The notes beneath the pieces are model-generated. The model did not search any database, was not told the DNA's origin, and saw only the letters and a program-made list of their open reading frames with translations. 64,000 nucleotides of DNA from Brevibacillus brevis. Its GTDB lineage: Bacteria; Bacillota; Bacilli; Brevibacillales; Brevibacillaceae. This document shows, piece by piece, positions 15,876 to 24,944 of the stretch. The position numbers and the translations under genes are program-made. Numbering within the stretch: the first letter of the stretch is position 1; each line of letters begins with the position of its first letter. The DNA lies in the NCBI RefSeq assembly GCF_900637055.1, contig NZ_LR134338.1, positions 5,977,501 through 6,041,500 of the forward strand, given 5' to 3'.

Positions 15876-17210
15876 TTATTCTTCACCCTCAGTTTCTTGA
15901 TAATCCTCTTCATCCACAACTGCTTCTTTTCTTACACCAGCAAAATCAATAATTTTATCCAGATTAGCATCCGGATCATCGTATCCTACGGAATCCAAGA
16001 TTGTTCTATTGGAGTCAATAAACTCACTCAATGCTTCTACAACTCGTTCATCCTGATCATCCAATTGATATAAGACACTTGCTATCACTTCAATTGATTT
16101 CAATGCACTGTCTTTAATCGCCCGAGTAATTAGCTGATCTTTGTTAACAAATCGATCTTTAATTGATTCCAATAACTTAGTTGTTTCCTGCATGTTACTA
16201 ATCCCAGTAGCACACATATCTATATATTCATTTTGAATAATTTTCATTGCCTTCCTTTTAATTGCTTCATTATCCGTATCAACGATCACTATCTTTAGTA
16301 TATCCGTGTCTTGACCTTTCAGATAGACTTTTGTTGAAAAATTATATCCATCTAACTGCATTTCTACTTTAAAGTAAACAATGTTACTTCCCATAGTTAT
16401 GTATTCACAAGCAAGCTGTGAAGAAAGAAGGGCCCTTCCTCCAATTGCTACATCGCGAATTCCATCTTTTCTTTTACTCCCAATGTCAAACTTAATTTCT
16501 TTAAATGTCGAATTAATACCTTTTTGCATCAATCGATGATGAATTAAATCTAGTAGAACTGCAGTTTTATAACTTACACTGCCCAGTGGGTATATTTGAT
16601 TTGTTATTTCTCTAACACGATATGTTTGTAGTGGCCATTTAAAGACCGATTTTAAGAAAAATACTATCTCCTCTTGTACCTGATGGTTTCCAGAGTTAAT
16701 AGTGAGTACTTTTTGTTGTATATCTAATGTTACGTTCGATAAGTATACAGCTGATAAGCTATTTACATCGTTTGCTCCTGTCCTCCAAGAACTATCAAAC
16801 TCTTTCAGACGCACTTTCAATTCTAATTTTCCAGTCGTATACTCTGCTTCAGTTGAGAATGTATATATGCCATTAAAGCGAAAATCGCTCTTAAAGTAAT
16901 TTTGTTCAATTTCTTGAGAAGTTAATCCATCTAAAAAGTCAGTATTTAATACTTTGTAGGTATACGCAGGTAAACCAACGTTTTTCTTCATGACAGCCAT
17001 TTGAACGAAATCTTCTATTTCGTCTTCTCTAATAACTTCTGCCAAAGCAAGAAATTTTTCCTGTATATCCGCCTTTTTTTTAGGTTTTTTTTCAGGTGTC
17101 CATCCAGGGAATTTTTCCTGGATAACCTCCATTGCTTGTTCAATTTTCAATCGATTTAAAACCCTAAGTAATACTCCCTCTTTATTCACCAACCCCAAGT
17201 CACCCCACAA
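15876..17210 (-). CDS. Hypothetical protein, first gene of an unrecognised operon, 444 aa
   Basis: The first gene of the operon. An N-terminal segment with Lys-rich EKKPKKKAD (about 38-46) is followed by a large mixed alpha-beta body and an acidic C-terminal tail (VVDEEDYQETEGEE). I recognise no family. There is no P-loop, nuclease or protease motif that I can defend. The start may lie slightly downstream, as the ribosome site is not strong. It lies just behind the phage late operon terminator, which is a usual insertion spot for lysogenic-conversion or defence genes. Confidence 0.6.
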   Translation of the reverse strand: MWGDLGLVNKEGVLLRVLNRLKIEQAMEVIQEKFPGWTPEKKPKKKADIQEKFLALAEVIREDEIEDFVQMAVMKKNVGLPAYTYKVLNTDFLDGLTSQEIEQNYFKSDFRFNGIYTFSTEAEYTTGKLELKVRLKEFDSSWRTGANDVNSLSAVYLSNVTLDIQQKVLTINSGNHQVQEEIVFFLKSVFKWPLQTYRVREITNQIYPLGSVSYKTAVLLDLIHHRLMQKGINSTFKEIKFDIGSKRKDGIRDVAIGGRALLSSQLACEYITMGSNIVYFKVEMQLDGYNFSTKVYLKGQDTDILKIVIVDTDNEAIKRKAMKIIQNEYIDMCATGISNMQETTKLLESIKDRFVNKDQLITRAIKDSALKSIEVIASVLYQLDDQDERVVEALSEFIDSNRTILDSVGYDDPDANLDKIIDFAGVRKEAVVDEEDYQETEGEE

Positions 17211-17335
17211 CAGTCAATGTGCCATTTTTACCAAAAATGACCACTTTAATTCTATTAGAATGAGTATTTTTAATCAATAACAAACTATCAAATAGAACTA
17301 TTTTCTACCAAATTAAAACTTATGTCCTATATAAA

Positions 17336-17370
17336 AAAACCCTCCCCGGATTACTCCGAAGGAGGGCTTA
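17336..17370 (-). terminator. Terminator of the phage late operon
   Basis: aaaccctccccgga pairs with tccgaaggagggctt around a 4-base loop, with a run of seven T on the minus strand. It lies immediately after the endolysin stop. Confidence 0.8.
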
Positions 17371-17374
17371 GTCA

Positions 17375-18142
17375 TTATTTCGGGATACCTACAGCATCAC
17401 GTAAAGCGTTCGCGGCGTAGTGGGCTGCTTCCCTCACTCCTGGATCGTTGTCGCTTGCCATCCAGACCGAGCCGAGAATCGCGATTACTTCCTCTGCCGA
17501 TTCTTTGTCCAACTTGTTCACAGGTTTTTCCACAGCAGGTGGATTAGTATTCCACCAACCTTCACCGCCTAGAGCATCATTGTAGTCTACAGTGTGTCCC
17601 GCAAGCTTCTGTCCATTTTTATACTGATATAGGTTAGCAGCTTTCGAAAGCTTCCCTTTGCTCCAGGCGTAAGTTTGCCAGAAATGTTTGCAGGCCCCTC
17701 GCTTCGCCATTTCCTCAAGGACAGCATACGAACCATAAACACCTACCGAGTAACCAGGCAACTCCTTGGCAGCAGCTTTCAGGTACGCCTCAATCGCTGC
17801 ATAGTCCTTTGGCTGTGCATCAAAATCCACGGCAAAGTAAATCGCCGTACCTACAGGCTGACCGATCTGCTTGGCTTCCTGGAGCGCTGCTTTGCCGTCC
17901 CTTGTACCGTTGACTGCTCCACCTGCAGCGTCATTAGTTCCACGTTGGAAGACGGATACTACCTGCATCCCTGCTGCTGTGATAGCTTCGGCTTCTACCC
18001 GCGTCAATCGTTTCCACTCCATGCTGACAGGAACAAGATAGCGGCAGACAAATTTCATGCCCGCCGCCGCCATTGCTCTCGCTTTTTCTGCTGTCAAAGG
18101 TACTGCACAATCGATTCCTTTAGTTGCTACCATTTTGATCAC
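17375..18142 (-). CDS. Phage endolysin, glycoside-hydrolase-like (DUF1906/Rv2525c-like)
   Basis: The 255 residues contain a TIM-barrel-like glycoside hydrolase domain (about 1-195) with KGIDCAVPL, KFVCRYL, VSVFQRG and AIYFAVDFDAQ, the acidic motif at the expected strand. A short linker and a C-terminal helical segment follow. It cleaves peptidoglycan at the end of the lytic cycle. The start overlaps the holin gene: GTG at 18142 or ATG at 18133, both after aaaggaaag. It is the last gene before the late terminator. Confidence 0.85.
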   Translation of the reverse strand: MIKMVATKGIDCAVPLTAEKARAMAAAGMKFVCRYLVPVSMEWKRLTRVEAEAITAAGMQVVSVFQRGTNDAAGGAVNGTRDGKAALQEAKQIGQPVGTAIYFAVDFDAQPKDYAAIEAYLKAAAKELPGYSVGVYGSYAVLEEMAKRGACKHFWQTYAWSKGKLSKAANLYQYKNGQKLAGHTVDYNDALGGEGWWNTNPPAVEKPVNKLDKESAEEVIAILGSVWMASDNDPGVREAAHYAANALRDAVGIPK

Positions 18143-18524
18143 GCTTTCCTTTCAGAACGTCTACAGCCTTCTTGATTGGCGTTGGAACTGGCAATCCCAC
18201 ACGTCCAGCGTTTTCAATGATAGATAGCAGCTCATTTGCCAGGTAAAAGAAGATTGTTGCGTCACGCAAAACATGCTGATCTCCAAGGGCCGTATCAACT
18301 AAGTGGGCAATTGCGACCATTGCAAAAATAAAAACCTTCCTTGCTATCCCCAAGAAACCGATTCTACTCGACAGTTTTCCTTCTGCGCCAGCCGCTACCA
18401 TTCCAGAGACATAATCAATTGCGACGAAAGTCAAAAGTACCGTGAGTAAAGGCGACCATCCCCCAAAAAGGAATGATGCTATTGCTCCCCCGGCTGCAAA
18501 TGCTGTTTTGAAAAAGTGTTCCAT
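18120..18524 (-). CDS. Phage holin (phage_holin_4 family)
   Basis: A 134-residue membrane protein with two to three helices (about 11-45, 62-82 and a weaker third) and the family motif VAIDYVSGMVAA. The charged C-terminus ends LKGKRDQNGSN. Holins time lysis by opening the membrane for the endolysin encoded next. A strong ggaggaagat site precedes the ATG. The gene overlaps the endolysin by 23 bases. Confidence 0.85.
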   Translation of the reverse strand: MEHFFKTAFAAGGAIASFLFGGWSPLLTVLLTFVAIDYVSGMVAAGAEGKLSSRIGFLGIARKVFIFAMVAIAHLVDTALGDQHVLRDATIFFYLANELLSIIENAGRVGLPVPTPIKKAVDVLKGKRDQNGSN

Positions 18525-18610
18525 ATGTTATCTTCCTCCTCGCCCTCTCTTGGGGCAAAAGTAAAAGGAGCCACGTTAGCAGCTCCCCATGAAAAACAAT
18601 AATTTCTTTA

Positions 18611-19783
18611 CTACACCCCACAACTGTCCAGCCATTCGCTCATTGTCACGGTATCAATGTCGGCACGCCGGGAATAGGCGTAATCAACAACCTCTTGGAA
18701 GTTACTTACGTTGTACTCGATACTGGACGACGCCTCACCGCTAACTAGCTTGTGGAACATGAATAAACACACACCCCCCACATTGGCCGCATTATCTATG
18801 TACCCTTTTAGTGTGGTCGGCGCAATCGTGTGATCCACATTTCGAATCTTGATCGTCCGTTTATCCGGTGGCGGTGTGGTCGCCGTATCCTCTTGGACAG
18901 TACGGCCCGCTCTGCGAGATTGCATAACTTGCAGCACTCTTGCATCATACGCCCCGTATGGGTACGCCAAGATATTTGAGGCTCTCGTAAAGCCATTTGT
19001 GTTCAGCCAGGTTTCGGCGTCTCCAATTTCTTTCTCGATGGCTGCTGCGTCTTTCAGGTCTTTCAAGGTCGCGTGGTTCATGGTGTGGTTGGCCATGTCC
19101 CACCCGTAGGCGTACATTTCCTTTAGCTGTTGCAGCGTGCAATATCCAGACCACCCCACATGCGACGGAATGACGGCAATGACACCTGGAAGGTTAAATT
19201 TCCCCATGTACTTGAACGCTTCGGTGTACTGTGTCAACCAACCATCGTCAAACATGAAAATCACCTTACCGCGCTGCGATTCATCACGAATGATTGAATC
19301 AAATATGATCGACGCAGTAGTATTCTCGTTAGACTTAACCCGGATTTGCATAGAGACGACATCCCGGGTCAGGCTTGCAGCTCCAACGGGCTCCAGCTTG
19401 CTAACATCGATGATATGTTCATTCCACCCCAGCGCCATTCGCCATCCTCGCACCGTGTAGCCCAAAAATTCGGCATAGCCAGTATCATGAGCAAAATAGA
19501 GCTGGAACTCATAAAGGTCTTTCAAATTGTCCACATAGAATTTCACTTTCAATGTTTTTGCACCCGTAAGGTTGAGAAAAACATTTCTTCGTGCGGCAAT
19601 CGATGTACCCGTAGAGGTGACTTGTAGCTTCCCGTTGATAAATGACACAGTGCCTCCACCGTATGCCTTTAGCCAAGCGTTGGTATCGCTAAATGGCTCC
19701 ACAAGACGGCCTTTCTTGTAGTCCCTGACCTGGGCCAGAATCAAGTCTTTGCTTTTCTTGTCTGTCGGCTTAGCCCACGCCAT
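18611..19783 (-). CDS. Virion-associated polysaccharide deacetylase
   Basis: About 390 residues. The first 170 form a carbohydrate-binding-like beta sandwich. The rest is a NodB/CE4 deacetylase with MFDDGW, the His motif ANHTMNHATL, and AYPYGAYD. The Cys-containing end is EWLDSCGV. Placed between tail fibre and holin, it is probably a depolymerase on the virion that strips acetyl groups from cell-wall polymer during adsorption. The start ATG at 19783 is preferred because gagggtggag precedes it; a GTG lies three codons upstream. It overlaps the 58-residue gene before it. Confidence 0.8.
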   Translation of the reverse strand: MAWAKPTDKKSKDLILAQVRDYKKGRLVEPFSDTNAWLKAYGGGTVSFINGKLQVTSTGTSIAARRNVFLNLTGAKTLKVKFYVDNLKDLYEFQLYFAHDTGYAEFLGYTVRGWRMALGWNEHIIDVSKLEPVGAASLTRDVVSMQIRVKSNENTTASIIFDSIIRDESQRGKVIFMFDDGWLTQYTEAFKYMGKFNLPGVIAVIPSHVGWSGYCTLQQLKEMYAYGWDMANHTMNHATLKDLKDAAAIEKEIGDAETWLNTNGFTRASNILAYPYGAYDARVLQVMQSRRAGRTVQEDTATTPPPDKRTIKIRNVDHTIAPTTLKGYIDNAANVGGVCLFMFHKLVSGEASSSIEYNVSNFQEVVDYAYSRRADIDTVTMSEWLDSCGV

Positions 19784-19946
19784 TATCTCCACCCTCTTTT
19801 TGAATATTTTTCAGTTTCTCATTCTCTTCTCGAAGGGCTTCCAACTCTTTTCGCAGAGCCTCTTCCTGCTTTCGCTCTTCCTCTCCCGCTGGCGTGTAAA
19901 CCCAATCGCCTAATGAGCCATCTGGATTTCTTTTCCGGTATCTCAT
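19770..19946 (-). CDS. Small coiled-coil phage protein, 58 aa
   Basis: It begins MRYRKRNPDGSLGDWVYTPA and continues as a Glu/Lys-rich coiled coil of about 30 residues. The ATGA overlap with the fibre gene stop and the overlap with the next gene show it is translated as part of the operon. Similar tiny genes after tail fibres are usual in Firmicute phages (XkdX-like position), with no known activity. Confidence 0.7.
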   Translation of the reverse strand: MRYRKRNPDGSLGDWVYTPAGEEERKQEEALRKELEALREENEKLKNIQKEGGDNGVG

Positions 19947-21613
19947 GCTTTGATCGCCCCCGATAAACTCGTAGCTGACGCGGTTGAGTTTGCATCATTG
20001 CTGCTCAGTGTCAATTTCAAATGAAGTTGAGCATTGCCTGTCGCATAGGTTCCAATAAACTCCGTTTCTAAGATACCAGTTATCACAGGAGCAGAGGTTT
20101 TTGTCATGGTTTGATAAGATTCTGCCGCTCCAGCTGCCACGATGGAAAGAGCTCCGTCCACCTTCAAATCACCGGTTTCATGCTGGAGCCAAGCAAGCAC
20201 TTCTTTGGCTGTCGTTGATTGAGGGGATAGCTTGTATCGGGCATGTGCTGTCTTGAGGCGAGTTTTCGTCACCGAACGGGTCAGAGAAAACGTGACTACC
20301 GTCGTCGCTCCTAATGAGTCTGTAGCTGTTATGACAAGGTTGTTTGATCCTGAAACCATCTGCTTTGGTGTGACGGTTATTGTCCACGCACCACCACTTA
20401 CCGATATCGGTACATCTGCCCCACCGTTCAAACGATATTTCATGGTCACGCTATTTCCATCTGGATCAGAGACAGTACCATTGATTGTAATGGGTGAATC
20501 GTCCGACAGATTATCGTTATTCGCGACGAATGAGTGTGTAAGGGTTGGAGGGCGATTCAACACCACCGTAAATGTACGCTCTGCAATGATGGATGTACCG
20601 CCTTTGTTATCCTCAGACCATACTTCCAATAAATGCGTGGCTCCCTCATCTAACAGCCCAGAAACGGCAGTCGTGCCATCCTTAATAGCCCCGCCTGTAA
20701 ATGTAAACGCCTTACTAAAGGATAGTGGATTGACTCCATCAGCTGATGCCTGCATGATTCGATAGTTTGTGCCTTTGTTTACACGTATATAGACAGATAC
20801 GATATCACCAGGATCAGTGTCCAAAGTGGTGCCCGTGACCGTATAAGTGTTGCCTACAGACAATTTAATTCCGTTTGCTGGAGCAGAGAGTGTCAGCGTC
20901 TGTCCGTAGTTGTCCTCGTAAGTAACGGTTACGGTATAAGCGTAGTAGTAGGTGTAATATGTGCTAGATGGCCCATACACCGTGCCAGAGTATGACTGAG
21001 AGTAATTGTAAACCCGCGTGTCGGGCTTGGTAACTGTCCCGGAATAGGTTCCCGTGGCAGTAGCATCGTAAGTATACCTGCCTGATCCACGATACCAACG
21101 TTGACAAGAGCCAACAGACGACCCAGTACGAGACAAAACACCTGTGTAACCTTCACCATCTGAATAGGACACGGTGGATGGTAGCTGCGACAATGCTTGA
21201 CTTTGCGATTCGCTACACTCATATCCCAATGTATATGTAGCTGTTTTAGAGTCAGTTGCTGTTTTTTGGCCGGCAGGACTACCGCTTACGAGATAAGAGT
21301 TTGAACCTCCAGACTTGTACAGTGTTCCGCTATATGTACCGTCGTTGTAGCTGATGGTGGACGGAAAACTGTCTGTGCTGTCTGTGCGTGTGTCTGACAC
21401 CGTTTTTGATGCGATGCTGCTGTGTGGGGTATAACGGGTGTACGAGCCTTCGCTGACATTGATCGTCACTTCGTTGCCATTGACGGAGTGCGTAACTTTA
21501 CCCGTGTTGACCGTTACAGAAACTACGCGCTTCAAATTGGGAATGGTTATCTTTTGTGACCTGCTTTGTGAGGTTGATTCCGGAAAATTGACGACGGTAG
21601 ACTTGCTTGCCAT
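19943..21613 (-). CDS. Tail fibre / host-recognition protein with Ig-like domains
   Basis: The 556 residues are rich in Ser, Thr and Tyr. The N-terminal part holds degenerate repeats around a (T/S)YSGT core (DGTYSGTLY, GEGYTGVLS, TGTYSGTV, QSYSGTVY). Two Ig-like or cadherin-like beta domains follow (about 245-350 and 355-450), then a C-terminal domain ending in Ser/Ala repeats. There is no enzymatic motif. Location downstream of the baseplate genes indicates an adhesin or fibre. The repeat-rich part may vary by recombination. Confidence 0.7.
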   Translation of the reverse strand: MASKSTVVNFPESTSQSRSQKITIPNLKRVVSVTVNTGKVTHSVNGNEVTINVSEGSYTRYTPHSSIASKTVSDTRTDSTDSFPSTISYNDGTYSGTLYKSGGSNSYLVSGSPAGQKTATDSKTATYTLGYECSESQSQALSQLPSTVSYSDGEGYTGVLSRTGSSVGSCQRWYRGSGRYTYDATATGTYSGTVTKPDTRVYNYSQSYSGTVYGPSSTYYTYYYAYTVTVTYEDNYGQTLTLSAPANGIKLSVGNTYTVTGTTLDTDPGDIVSVYIRVNKGTNYRIMQASADGVNPLSFSKAFTFTGGAIKDGTTAVSGLLDEGATHLLEVWSEDNKGGTSIIAERTFTVVLNRPPTLTHSFVANNDNLSDDSPITINGTVSDPDGNSVTMKYRLNGGADVPISVSGGAWTITVTPKQMVSGSNNLVITATDSLGATTVVTFSLTRSVTKTRLKTAHARYKLSPQSTTAKEVLAWLQHETGDLKVDGALSIVAAGAAESYQTMTKTSAPVITGILETEFIGTYATGNAQLHLKLTLSSNDANSTASATSLSGAIKA

Positions 21614-21629
21614 CCAACCGCCTCCTTTC

Positions 21630-22184
21630 TTACGTTACGGCTATTTTCACGCTATACGTATCAATCGATCCTCGACGCATTCGTTTGGCTGCCGTATCGA
21701 TCTCTACTGTTGACCGTGCCAGTATGGCGTTTTCGGTATAGGTAGATGTAGGAGCTGCATTTAGCGTAATCACCCGAGTAGACTCGTTGATTGCCGTGAT
21801 TGTTCGCTCTTCTTGATTAGAGACAGACGCTAGGGTAACCTCTTGTCCAACTGCAAAGCCTGAAACAGATGCAACGGTAACATTCGTGCCCGATATAGCC
21901 TGGATCGTCGTTCTCGTCTTATCCAAGGCAATAACTGCATCTTGAATCCCGTCGAAGGTATCGACGAAAATCCCATTGTTTCCGGCAGTTCTGTCTCCAG
22001 TCGTGATCTTAGCGTGCAGGTGGAGGATGCGATTTTCCATCCTGATGACAATATCATCGATGTCCTTTATGCCTTCCTCTATGTGGTTCATACGCCGCGC
22101 TGTGAAACGGGTGCCATCTTGGATCGTTTCACCTGTTTCTGTATTCACAAGCCTATCTACCCAAAATTGACGTTGATAGGGCAT
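21630..22184 (-). CDS. Phage tail/fibre-associated protein, 184 aa
   Basis: It has an N-terminal helical part with RMNHIEEGIKDI, a short coiled segment often seen at fibre attachment sites. A beta-rich C-terminal domain contains VTVASVSGFAVGQEVTLA, which looks like a small carbohydrate- or ligand-binding barrel. The start at ATG 22184 is chosen from gaggag 9 bases upstream. It directly follows the preceding gene, with near-zero spacing. Confidence 0.65.
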   Translation of the reverse strand: MPYQRQFWVDRLVNTETGETIQDGTRFTARRMNHIEEGIKDIDDIVIRMENRILHLHAKITTGDRTAGNNGIFVDTFDGIQDAVIALDKTRTTIQAISGTNVTVASVSGFAVGQEVTLASVSNQEERTITAINESTRVITLNAAPTSTYTENAILARSTVEIDTAAKRMRRGSIDTYSVKIAVT

Positions 22185-22185
22185 C

Positions 22186-22506
22186 TCACACACTCCTCAC
22201 TTCAAAAGGAATCTCGAACAGTAGCAAAGCACCTGTTTCGTGCGAGGAGATACTTGCATCAGAGGAAATCATTGCGGCTCCGCTTGCATCGACCAGTTTT
22301 GCCTCTGTAATAGTACCTGCTGCGTCAGTTGCGTCCAAATAAACGTACAGCTGCACAACCGTCTTATTCGCACTTGTAATGTGTTTGGTCTTTGTAATTG
22401 GATGAATGACAGACTTCCCATCAACGGTGATGATTGCATTGTTGAGTTTTGCGCTCACCGTATTGCGAATGAATTCGAGGAAAGCTGGCTCCACTTTAAT
22501 TGCCAT
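22186..22506 (-). CDS. Phage tail protein, 106 aa
   Basis: A small structural-type protein: MAIKVEPAFLEFIRNTV then beta strands. The start ATG 22506 is supported by aaaggggt; the frame opens six codons earlier without a site. It is part of the late operon between tail protein I and the fibre genes. No family is recognised with certainty. Confidence 0.65.
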   Translation of the reverse strand: MAIKVEPAFLEFIRNTVSAKLNNAIITVDGKSVIHPITKTKHITSANKTVVQLYVYLDATDAAGTITEAKLVDASGAAMISSDASISSHETGALLLFEIPFEVRSV

Positions 22507-22510
22507 TTGA

Positions 22511-22870
22511 TTACCCCTTTCCATACGCCCGAAACGGAGAAGTTGTTTTTATTGTCACTTGGGTAAAAGGCTCGAAATACTCCTCGAACACTTCCCCTTC
22601 TTTGACCGTAAACGTGTAGTTGTTAATCGTAAATGTCAGGTCATTCGTTCCGTCATTTTTAATGACAAAGCCATACATAGGCTCATTGAAAATATGATCT
22701 GTGTCAGTGGAGCCGCTAATAGGTTCTTTCGCAGATAAGCCGCGAAGTTGCACAAACATAGCTCCTTTATTACCCTGAATCTCCTGAAATTCATCCCTTG
22801 TGGCATTAAAGTATTGCGGGATTGGTAGCAGTCCACCATCTCGTAATATGTGCTTGGTGCCGATAGGCAT
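22511..22870 (-). CDS. Phage protein between tail I and fibre genes, 119 aa
   Basis: A beta-rich protein with a hydrophilic N-terminus (MPIGTKHILRDGGLLPIPQ) and a C-terminal strand-turn-strand pattern. It is probably a virion or fibre-tip component by position. A ggaggg site precedes the ATG. I do not recognise the family. Confidence 0.6.
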   Translation of the reverse strand: MPIGTKHILRDGGLLPIPQYFNATRDEFQEIQGNKGAMFVQLRGLSAKEPISGSTDTDHIFNEPMYGFVIKNDGTNDLTFTINNYTFTVKEGEVFEEYFEPFTQVTIKTTSPFRAYGKG

Positions 22871-22887
22871 GATATTCCCTCCTTTAT

Positions 22888-23547
22888 TTATTCCGCTGCT
22901 GTAAACATAGGCATGCCTGGTGCAACAAAGATGGGTAAGCTCGGCGCATTAACAACAATTTCGTTTGGGTAGAACGTATTGCACACGAAATAATCCACGT
23001 CAAAATTCTTGGCTGAAATATCTACATGGATTGTGCTCGCAATAATTTTGAAAACAATATCATCCAACCAAGAGCTTTTACGTTTTACTCCTTCAACCAG
23101 ACGGCGGAACTTTGCCAGATCACCCGGCTCGAAAATCAACTGTTCCGTCTCAATCCGAAAATGATGGGGCTCTCCTCCATATTCGAACCATTCGCGTACC
23201 GTTGAATTTTTAAAAACAATGGATGCGACTTGCTCAATAGCAAAAGGAGTACCCTTATATCGATGAGCTCCTATTGCCGTTTTGACAAGTTCCCTTCGAC
23301 TTTCTAGGGATAGCGTTGGATCATAGAAATCAACATGCAACTGATGGGCAAGAATGTCCACAACCTCTGAACCTAGTTCATCGATCCGAGAGAACATCAG
23401 CACCAGTTTCATATCAGAGGAAATGTCCTGCATTTCCTTTGTAATCGCTGCGGCCAACGCTCGAATCTGCTTGTCTTCTTTTATGGATGGTGGGAGAATG
23501 TCCGACAGCTTAGCGTTGTAGATATCAACCACTTTCCAGCCCCCCAT
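22888..23547 (-). CDS. Phage tail protein I (P2 gpI-like)
   Basis: A 219-residue baseplate component resembling P2 gpI. It has an N-terminal LSDILPPSIKEDKQIRALAA, the conserved LVLMFSRIDELGSEVVDILA, and the signature RRELVKTAIGAHRYKGTPFA. It links the baseplate wedge to the tail fibres. It overlaps the gpJ gene by 23 bases, as is common in P2-like clusters. Confidence 0.85.
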   Translation of the reverse strand: MGGWKVVDIYNAKLSDILPPSIKEDKQIRALAAAITKEMQDISSDMKLVLMFSRIDELGSEVVDILAHQLHVDFYDPTLSLESRRELVKTAIGAHRYKGTPFAIEQVASIVFKNSTVREWFEYGGEPHHFRIETEQLIFEPGDLAKFRRLVEGVKRKSSWLDDIVFKIIASTIHVDISAKNFDVDYFVCNTFYPNEIVVNAPSLPIFVAPGMPMFTAAE

Positions 23548-24640
23548 ACACCACGTTGACCGTTTGTTCTTTAGCCACTTGTGATTCAGTTAGAGTGGTA
23601 AAAACTGGACTAGTCACAGATACCCGTTTAGCTCCCGCCTGCTTCATGAGGAAAACAAGCTCAGATGGATCGATGTCACGACCAAGCTTGGACTTTTGCC
23701 ATAATTGGTAAACACCAATGGCTCGATTCACGTTTGCCTGAATCGTTGTAACAGCACTGGCCCTGTCCGTGTCAATCCAGTACGTGGCCTCAATGTTGTA
23801 TGTTTTTTGTGTCGGGGCCACAACGAAAACTTGGTCGGTGAGTGGCCGAATTTTTCTGTCGTTGCAAACTGTAGCGACTTGATCGAGGATTGTCTGATCC
23901 GGTATCTCTCCCGTTTTGAGTAGAGGTCGAATCTCTACCACTCCAGCCCTTGGACTTGATACATTCACGTCCCCGAGAAGGGTACTGGCTGACTTTGCCC
24001 AAAACTCGTATGCTCCCGATGGGCCAGCTACGGAAAAGCTTTCTGGTGCCTGACGGATTCGTTCTGCATATGAATCGTCGTCCTCTTCATCTGCCCCGCC
24101 GCCCGATTCTGTGACATTCGATACCGATTGGACAAATGGCAGAGGGTCAACCAATTGGTTGAGTTTCCCCACCGGATAACCATTGCCAATTCCCCCCACA
24201 GAAACACATTCCGCTTTAACCTCTACTTTCGTTTCTCCGCTTGAAACAGTGACGTCCTCTGTTGTAGCAAAAAATACGTTGTCCCCTGCTGTGACTCGTG
24301 TCCCTTTTGGGATGGTCTGGGATACTGGTGTCGATAAGGTAAAACGAACCGTAGTCTTAGCCTTTGTAGCCAGTATTCTTAATACGTTCAGCAAGATACC
24401 AATGAGGTCCAGGTACTTACCTCTCGCATATTTAAGCAAGTTCTGTTTTGCAGAGTCGTCGATAATGACTCTTTGCTGTACAAAAAAAGGCACGATGCTC
24501 TTGATAAAGAGTCGTACCGGATCAGCTGCTGCAAGTGGTTTTTTGTATTCTTTTTCATAGTTTGCGATTAGATCCGCTTCGATCTGTTGCGGCGATTTAT
24601 TGGCGAATGATACATCTGGTAAAAAATCAAACCTAGACAC
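23525..24640 (-). CDS. Baseplate J-like protein (P2 gpJ)
   Basis: A 371-residue baseplate wedge protein. The N-terminus is helical (KSPQQIEADLIANYEKEYKK). The J domain follows, with TIPKGTRVTAGDNVFFATTE, then GIGNGYPVGKLNQL and an acidic loop GGADEEDDDSYAERIRQAPE, all typical of the family. It lies between gpW and gpI in the canonical order. Confidence 0.9.
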   Translation of the reverse strand: MSRFDFLPDVSFANKSPQQIEADLIANYEKEYKKPLAAADPVRLFIKSIVPFFVQQRVIIDDSAKQNLLKYARGKYLDLIGILLNVLRILATKAKTTVRFTLSTPVSQTIPKGTRVTAGDNVFFATTEDVTVSSGETKVEVKAECVSVGGIGNGYPVGKLNQLVDPLPFVQSVSNVTESGGGADEEDDDSYAERIRQAPESFSVAGPSGAYEFWAKSASTLLGDVNVSSPRAGVVEIRPLLKTGEIPDQTILDQVATVCNDRKIRPLTDQVFVVAPTQKTYNIEATYWIDTDRASAVTTIQANVNRAIGVYQLWQKSKLGRDIDPSELVFLMKQAGAKRVSVTSPVFTTLTESQVAKEQTVNVVYGGLESG

Positions 24641-24944
24641 CTTTTATCGCCACCTTTACCAAAGGTTTTAACATCCCGTTTTCATCACCTTTATACGTAA
24701 CTTCCTGGACCTCTGCGCGTGGTTCATATTGTTGGATTTTTTCAATGAGTCGTGCCGAAGTGATTGCCATATAAGCATTAACAGGTGCGTCGATGTTAGG
24801 ATCCCAACCAAATGATCGGTACATCGGAGATGTATGAATCATGCTCAGCATGATGGTCCTCACGTTTTGGATCACTTCTGTTTCTCCGGTCGCGCCGAAA
24901 ATAACCTCTTTAAAATCACTTGTAATCGTTACGATTTGAGCCAT
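24633..24944 (-). CDS. Baseplate wedge protein W (GPW/gp25 family)
   Basis: A 103-residue gp25-like protein. The core VIQNVRTIMLSMIHTSPMYR and GWDPNIDAP are diagnostic of the T4 gp25/P2 gpW lysozyme-like wedge fold. It starts the sheath polymerisation platform. It overlaps the U-like gene by one base and gpJ by 8. Confidence 0.85.
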   Translation of the reverse strand: MAQIVTITSDFKEVIFGATGETEVIQNVRTIMLSMIHTSPMYRSFGWDPNIDAPVNAYMAITSARLIEKIQQYEPRAEVQEVTYKGDENGMLKPLVKVAIKGV

